From assembly GCF_014842995.1 (NCBI RefSeq), contig NZ_JACYXL010000006.1:1-64000 (forward strand): a stretch of 64,000 nucleotides of DNA, read 5' to 3'. Positions within the stretch are counted from its first letter, which is position 1. Each line of letters opens with the position of its first letter. This DNA is from Rhodanobacter sp. 7MK24. Lineage in GTDB: Bacteria > Pseudomonadota > Gammaproteobacteria > Xanthomonadales > Rhodanobacteraceae. Of the stretch, positions 59,587 through 64,000 are shown piece after piece. The notes beneath the pieces are model-generated. The model was not told the origin of the DNA. It worked only from the letters and a program-made list of their open reading frames with translations, and made no database searches. The position numbers and the translations under genes are program-made.

Positions 59587-60153
59587 ATGTCGGCCAATGA
59601 ACCGCTCAGCCATGACCAGTTGGATGCGCTGATCGTACGCCTGCGGCTGGGCGTGGACGCCAGCGAACTGCACGGCTCGCTGTGCGGTTACCTCGCCGGC
59701 GGCGCCAGTTCCAACGGCGGCAAGCTGCTCGCCGCGCTGGAGCTGGAAGGCGTCGAAGATGTCGCGCCATCGCCCGCCGACCAGGCCACGTTGGACGCCT
59801 TGCTGCGGCAGTGCCGCGAGGCGCTGGCCGATCCCGACCTCGGTTTCGAACCGCTGCTGCCGGACGGGGACCGCCCGCTGGACGAGCGCGCCGAGGCGGT
59901 GGTGGACTGGTGTCGCGGCTTCCTCGGCGGCTTCGGCCTTGCCGGCACCGGGCCGCACGCGAAGCTGTCGGACGACGCGCAGGAAGTGCTGCGCGATTTC
60001 GGCACCGTCGCCGCTTCGTCCTTCGATTTCGGTGACAGCGCGGAGGACGAGGATGCACTGATCGAAGTGCAGGAATTCCTGCGCGTGGGCGCGCTGTTGC
60101 TGTACACCGAATCCGCTGGCCGCGGCCAGTCCGGCAGCGATCGGTTGCATTGA
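59587..60153 (+). CDS. UPF0149 (YgfB/YecA) family protein
   Basis: A 188-residue acidic protein. DASELHGSLCGYLAGGAS is the family signature at residues 22-40 and DWCRGFLGGFGLAG the second. The C-terminus (AEDEDALIEVQEFLRVGALLL) is typical. Function is unknown; it neighbours zapA and pepP in many Gammaproteobacteria, as here. Its TGA overlaps the TTG start of pepP. Confidence 0.9.
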   Translation: MSANEPLSHDQLDALIVRLRLGVDASELHGSLCGYLAGGASSNGGKLLAALELEGVEDVAPSPADQATLDALLRQCREALADPDLGFEPLLPDGDRPLDERAEAVVDWCRGFLGGFGLAGTGPHAKLSDDAQEVLRDFGTVAASSFDFGDSAEDEDALIEVQEFLRVGALLLYTESAGRGQSGSDRLH

Positions 60154-61490
60154 ACGCTGCGCCTGATCGCGGCGTGCCTTCCGCCATCGCGGGCGAGGAG
60201 TTCGCGCGTCGCCGCCGCCAGTTGATGGCGATGGCGGGCGAGGAGGCGGTGCTGCTGGTGGCCGCCGCCCCCGAGCGCTTGCGCAACGCCGACGCCACCT
60301 GGCCGTACCGGCAGGACTCGGACTTCCATTACCTCGCCGGCTTCCCCGAGCCCGACGCGGTGCTGGCGTTGTTGCCCGGCCGCCTGCACGGCGAGGCGGT
60401 GTTGTTCTGCCGCGAGCCCGATGCCGAGCAGGCGCGCTGGCATGGCCCGTCCATCGGCACCGAACGTGCAGTGGCCGACTACGGCATGGACGACGCCTTT
60501 CCCATCGAAGACATCGACGACATCCTGCCCGGCATGATCGAGGGCAGAGCGCGCGTGTACTGCCATTTCGGCCGCGAGCCCCTGTTCGACGCGCAGCTGC
60601 TGGGCTGGATGCGCCGCTTGCGCCAATTGCGCGGCGGCGGCGTGGTGCCCAAGGAATTCGTGGCGCTGGGCCATCTGCTGCACGACCTGCGCCTGTACAA
60701 GTCGCGCGCCGAACTCAAGCTGATGCGCGCCGCCGCCGGCATCGCCGGCGAAGCGCATCTCGCCGCGTGGCGTTGCGCCTTGCAGGGACGCCACGAATAC
60801 GAAGTGGAAGCCGAGTTGCTGCACGCCATGCGCAGCCGCAGTGCGGTGCCTGCGTTCACGCCCATCGTCGCGGCCGGCAGCAACGCTTGCGTGATGCACT
60901 ATCAGCACAACCGTGCGCGGCTGGCCGGCGGCGACCTGCTGCTGATCGATGCCGGTGCCGAGCTGGACTGCTATGCCAGCGACATAAGTCGCACCATTCC
61001 GGTCAACAGTCGCTACAGCCGCGAGCAGCGTGCGCTGTACGAAGTGGTGCTGGCCGCGCAACTCGCCGCCATCGATGAAGTGCGACCCGGCCGGCCGTTC
61101 GACGCCGCGCACCATGCCGCGGTGCGGGTGATCGCCGAAGGCCTCTGTGCACTTGGGTTGTTGCGCGACGATGCGGATGCGGCGATTGCCACTGGCAGCT
61201 ACCAGCGCTACTTCCCGGCCAAGACCGGGCACTGGCTGGGCCTCGACGTGCACGACGTGGGCGACTACCGCATTGACGGCGCCTCGCGCCTGCTGGAGCC
61301 GGGCATGGTGGTGACGGTGGAACCCGGCATCTACGTGCCGCCCGACGAGGCCGGCGTGGACGAACGCTGGCGCGGCATCGGCATCCGCATCGAAGACGAC
61401 GTGGCGGTGACGCGCGACGGGCACGAGGTGCTCAGCGCCGGTGTGCCCAAGGAACCGGTGGAGATCGAGGCGTTGCTGGCCCGACGCTGA
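60150..61490 (+). CDS. pepP: Xaa-Pro aminopeptidase (aminopeptidase P)
   Basis: A 446-residue protein. The N-terminal creatinase-like domain has FHYLAGFPEPDAVLALLPG. The C-terminal pita-bread domain carries the five metal ligands in LLIDAGAEL, CYASDISRTIPVN, GLDVHDVGDY, VVTVEPGIYVP and GIRIEDD. It removes N-terminal residues before proline. The TTG at 60150, overlapping the previous stop, gives the length closest to E. coli PepP. Confidence 0.93.
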   Translation: MNAAPDRGVPSAIAGEEFARRRRQLMAMAGEEAVLLVAAAPERLRNADATWPYRQDSDFHYLAGFPEPDAVLALLPGRLHGEAVLFCREPDAEQARWHGPSIGTERAVADYGMDDAFPIEDIDDILPGMIEGRARVYCHFGREPLFDAQLLGWMRRLRQLRGGGVVPKEFVALGHLLHDLRLYKSRAELKLMRAAAGIAGEAHLAAWRCALQGRHEYEVEAELLHAMRSRSAVPAFTPIVAAGSNACVMHYQHNRARLAGGDLLLIDAGAELDCYASDISRTIPVNSRYSREQRALYEVVLAAQLAAIDEVRPGRPFDAAHHAAVRVIAEGLCALGLLRDDADAAIATGSYQRYFPAKTGHWLGLDVHDVGDYRIDGASRLLEPGMVVTVEPGIYVPPDEAGVDERWRGIGIRIEDDVAVTRDGHEVLSAGVPKEPVEIEALLARR

Positions 61491-61527
61491 GGTGAAAGCG
61501 GCCATCCGTGGCTTTCCGCTTTCGATG

Positions 61528-64000
61528 TCAGAATTTCCAGTCGAGGCTGATGCGGCCGGATTGGTCGCGCGACTGCTTGCCGAACTGGCCCTGATAGGTG
61601 CCATCCACCGTCACGTTGGGCGCGATGGTGAAGCTGACGCCCACGTTGGCCACGCCGGCATTGCGCAGCACCGGTGTGCCGGCGATGTCGAAGCTGTCGC
61701 CGCCGCTGGCGAAGCGCATCGTATCCACCGGCAACACGTCGCCCCAGGCATGTTGCCAACCGAGGCTGGCGTGGGCATGCAGGCCGTGGTTCGCCGCGCC
61801 AAGGTCGAAGCTGGCGCGCAGGCCCAGCGTGCCGTAGCCCACGGTGCTGTCCTGACCCGCCACATCGAGCGCGGCCGGCGTGCCGTTCTCCTGCACGCTC
61901 GGCGTGCTCAGGCGTTCCACTGCCAGGTTGGCGAACGGCGCCAACGTGGTGTTGCCCTGCACGAACGGCAGGCTGCCATCGAGGTACGCCTGTGCGGTGT
62001 GCGCGTGGTAGCTGCTGTCGGCGACGCCGTCGAACGAGCCAAAGTCGATGGCGCGATGGGTGTCCACCTTCTGCCAGCCGTAGATCGCCGCGCCCTGCCA
62101 CAGCAGGGCACCGGTCTGCGCGCTGCCGTAGACGCCGAGGTGCTGGTCGAGGGTGTGTGCGGCCGAGCCCTGCGCGTCGATGCGCGTGCTGCCTTCGCCC
62201 GTGCTCATCACTGCGCCGAGACGTGCCGTGCCCAGCGGCAGATCGGCGCCGAACAGCAGGCCGCTGCCGTTGGAATTCATGGTCGAGGCGTTGTTGTTGC
62301 CGTCGTGGCTGCCCCAGTGGCCCCACGTGGACGTCCAGGCCGTGACGCCGTCGGCATCGGTGACGTTGAGGCCGTTGGCGTCGTTGCTCTGACCGGCGAT
62401 GTGCTGGTTGATCGCGTCGCGCACGTAGTGGTCGTCGTCCATGATCGCGGTGCGGGTGGAGGCAAGGATTTCGCCGCCGAGCTGGTCGAAGGCGTGGCGT
62501 GCGGTGGCCGCGTCCAGCATCAGCACGGCGTCGTAGACGGAGGTGCCGTAGCCCAGCGAGGCGACGCCCGAGGCAGCGGCACGCTGGTTGGGCGTTTGCG
62601 CCACGTTGCCGAAGCCGACGTCGTTGCGTTCCAGCGACAGCTTTACGTCGTTCGCGTCGTAGCTCAGCACCGGCGTGAGGAAGGCGAAGTTGACGGTGGG
62701 CGTGGCGAAGGTGCCGCTCACACCGCCCGTGGCGGTGAGGATGGTGTAGCTGGTGATCGGCGCCCAATTGCCCGCATCCGCCAGTACCAGCGCACTGCCG
62801 GCCAGGGTGGCCGTGCCCTTGACGGCGAGTAGGCTGGCCTGGCCCGTCGGCGTGGCTTCGACCTCGTACACGCCTTCGGCGGTCTGGGTGTAGTTGCCGT
62901 CGATGGTCAGCGTGCCGATGGAGCCACCGGCCCACACGTTGCCACCGTTGGTGACGTTGCCACCGATAGTGCCGTGGCCGCGCAGTGTGCCGCCCGCGTC
63001 CACGGCGACGCCGCCGCCGAGCATTGTCGACGGCGTGGATGCATCACCCACTTCCAGCGTGCCCGCGGCGACTGTCCACGCGGCAGTGGAGGCCGTGCTG
63101 CCGGTGACGACCAGCGTACCCGAGCCGGTCTTGGTGAGGTTGGCGAAACCGTAGTACTGCACCGTGCCGGTCCATGACGTGGGAGCTGTGGCCACGATTT
63201 GCGAGAGGTCGAAGCTGTTGCTCGCACTGCCGCCCAGCACCAGCGTGTCGCCGCCATTCTTCGTGCCGCTGGTGGACACCACGTTGCCGGTGAAGCCGTA
63301 GCCGCTCGCCAGGGTCAGCGTGTTGCCGCCGCCGGAGAAATCCACAGCGTCGGCCTGCGCGCCGGTGCCGTTATCGCCGAGGCCGCCCTTGATGATGCCC
63401 GCGTTGATCACGCTGGCGCCGCCGGTGGCGACCACGCCGGCACCGCCAAGGCCGCCCGTGCCGATGCCGCCGTTGCTGCCGCCGCTGTACCCCAGGCCAC
63501 CGCTGCCGCCTGCACCACCGTTGCCGCCGGTGATGGTGCCGATGTTGGTCAAGGTGGTGTCGCTGCCGAGACTGACGCCCACGCCACCACTGCCGCCTGC
63601 GCCGCCATTGGCGCCGTTGCCGCCGCGACCATTGCCCATGGCATTCCCACCATAACCGCCTGCGCCGCCGGTACCGCCCTTGCCACCGCTGATGCTGCCG
63701 TCGTTGGTCAGGCTGGCACCGCTGCCGCTGAGGCTTGCGCCGGCGCCAGCCTCACCACCGATGCCACCCACGCCTCCGGCGCCGCTGTTGTCGGCGACGG
63801 TAGCGCCCATGCCGCCGTAGCCGCCGCTGCCACCGGCGCCGCCATTTCCGCCGGTGAGGGTGCCTTCGTTGGCAAGGCTGGCACTGCTGCCACTGAGATT
63901 TGCGCCGGCGCCGCCGTTGCCGCCGGCGCCACCACCGCCACCAGCACCACCGTTGCCACTGGTTGCATAGCCACCGGTACCGCCACCACCGCCGGCGCCA
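61528..64000 (-). CDS. Glycine-rich autotransporter, C-terminal part (5' end outside the window)
   Basis: The frame is open from the window edge to the stop at 61528, over 820 codons. The visible passenger is made of degenerate repeats of about 45-50 residues, alternating a strand such as GASLTNDGSISGG with a Gly-rich run (GKGGTGGAGGYGG). Then comes a pertactin-like beta-helix end (NYTQTAEGVYEVEATPTGQA) and a C-terminal beta-barrel of about 280 residues finishing GRISLDWKF, the classic aromatic end. Type Va secretion: the barrel inserts in the outer membrane and displays the passenger. The start, signal peptide and passenger length lie beyond position 64000. An adhesin is the likely role. Confidence 0.88.
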   Translation of the reverse strand, partial: GAGGGGGTGGYATSGNGGAGGGGGAGGNGGAGANLSGSSASLANEGTLTGGNGGAGGSGGYGGMGATVADNSGAGGVGGIGGEAGAGASLSGSGASLTNDGSISGGKGGTGGAGGYGGNAMGNGRGGNGANGGAGGSGGVGVSLGSDTTLTNIGTITGGNGGAGGSGGLGYSGGSNGGIGTGGLGGAGVVATGGASVINAGIIKGGLGDNGTGAQADAVDFSGGGNTLTLASGYGFTGNVVSTSGTKNGGDTLVLGGSASNSFDLSQIVATAPTSWTGTVQYYGFANLTKTGSGTLVVTGSTASTAAWTVAAGTLEVGDASTPSTMLGGGVAVDAGGTLRGHGTIGGNVTNGGNVWAGGSIGTLTIDGNYTQTAEGVYEVEATPTGQASLLAVKGTATLAGSALVLADAGNWAPITSYTILTATGGVSGTFATPTVNFAFLTPVLSYDANDVKLSLERNDVGFGNVAQTPNQRAAASGVASLGYGTSVYDAVLMLDAATARHAFDQLGGEILASTRTAIMDDDHYVRDAINQHIAGQSNDANGLNVTDADGVTAWTSTWGHWGSHDGNNNASTMNSNGSGLLFGADLPLGTARLGAVMSTGEGSTRIDAQGSAAHTLDQHLGVYGSAQTGALLWQGAAIYGWQKVDTHRAIDFGSFDGVADSSYHAHTAQAYLDGSLPFVQGNTTLAPFANLAVERLSTPSVQENGTPAALDVAGQDSTVGYGTLGLRASFDLGAANHGLHAHASLGWQHAWGDVLPVDTMRFASGGDSFDIAGTPVLRNAGVANVGVSFTIAPNVTVDGTYQGQFGKQSRDQSGRISLDWKF

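Noticed and set aside
63300-64000. Regular GCC/GGC-rich repeats that might suggest a CRISPR or satellite array
   Set aside because: They are in-frame codons of glycine-rich protein repeats in the autotransporter, without constant repeats or unique spacers.

Overview
The window is high-GC DNA from a gammaproteobacterium of the Xanthomonadales type, most likely Rhodanobacteraceae (Rhodanobacter/Dyella/Frateuria-like). The basis is gene content: four large TonB-dependent receptors beside glycoside hydrolases, the zapA-6S RNA-fau order, gltBD, envC-ctpA, and dispersed GTCATTCCGGC-type palindromes. The taxonomic call is an inference. No rRNA, tRNA or CRISPR array was seen.

Layout. 1-1098: the 5' end of an IS3-type transposase and flanking low-GC DNA that has cut off the N-terminus of a DUF6159 membrane protein. 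1100-6339: pteridine reductase, EcsC-like protein, a TonB receptor behind a perfect palindrome resembling a Zur box, and a MidA-type methyltransferase. 6889-12580 (minus strand): envC-ctpA, then a TonB receptor translationally coupled to a class A acid phosphatase. Upstream of that receptor lie four identical 8-bp direct repeats at exact 11-bp spacing. 13627-19511: gltBD. 19754-24367: a two-domain methylglyoxal synthase, a YCF48-like protein bracketed by a decayed copy of the synthase 3' end, two small unknown genes and a MarC protein.

24609-43876 is the most interesting part. It holds a secreted GH42 beta-galactosidase divergent from a hydroxylysine-kinase-like gene and a 5-phosphohydroxylysine/ethanolamine-phosphate phospho-lyase-like gene. 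These are followed by a TonB receptor, a secreted GH63 glucosidase of the YgjK type, an AdiC-like basic amino acid transporter and a secreted galactose mutarotase. On the minus strand is a compact operon gntR-dgoK-dgoA-dgoD-SDR-lactonase-galP encoding a full De Ley-Doudoroff galactose route. TTGTA-n-TAC operator-like motifs recur upstream of gntR, between GH42 and the kinase, and upstream of the TonB receptor. I propose that the region is one regulon for glucosyl-galactosyl-hydroxylysine, the sugar-amino acid unit of collagen. This fits every part but is untested.

44015-56432: a MauG-type dihaem peroxidase with a secreted phosphoesterase, a small membrane protein, a CLC chloride channel, then a TonB receptor, a GH30 glycosidase and a nucleotide-pyrophosphatase-type phosphodiesterase. 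56918-64000: rpiA, an EVE protein, fau (5-formyl-THF cyclo-ligase), 6S RNA, zapA and a ZapB-like coiled coil on the minus strand; UPF0149 and pepP on the plus strand; and the C-terminal part of a glycine-rich autotransporter running off the window end.
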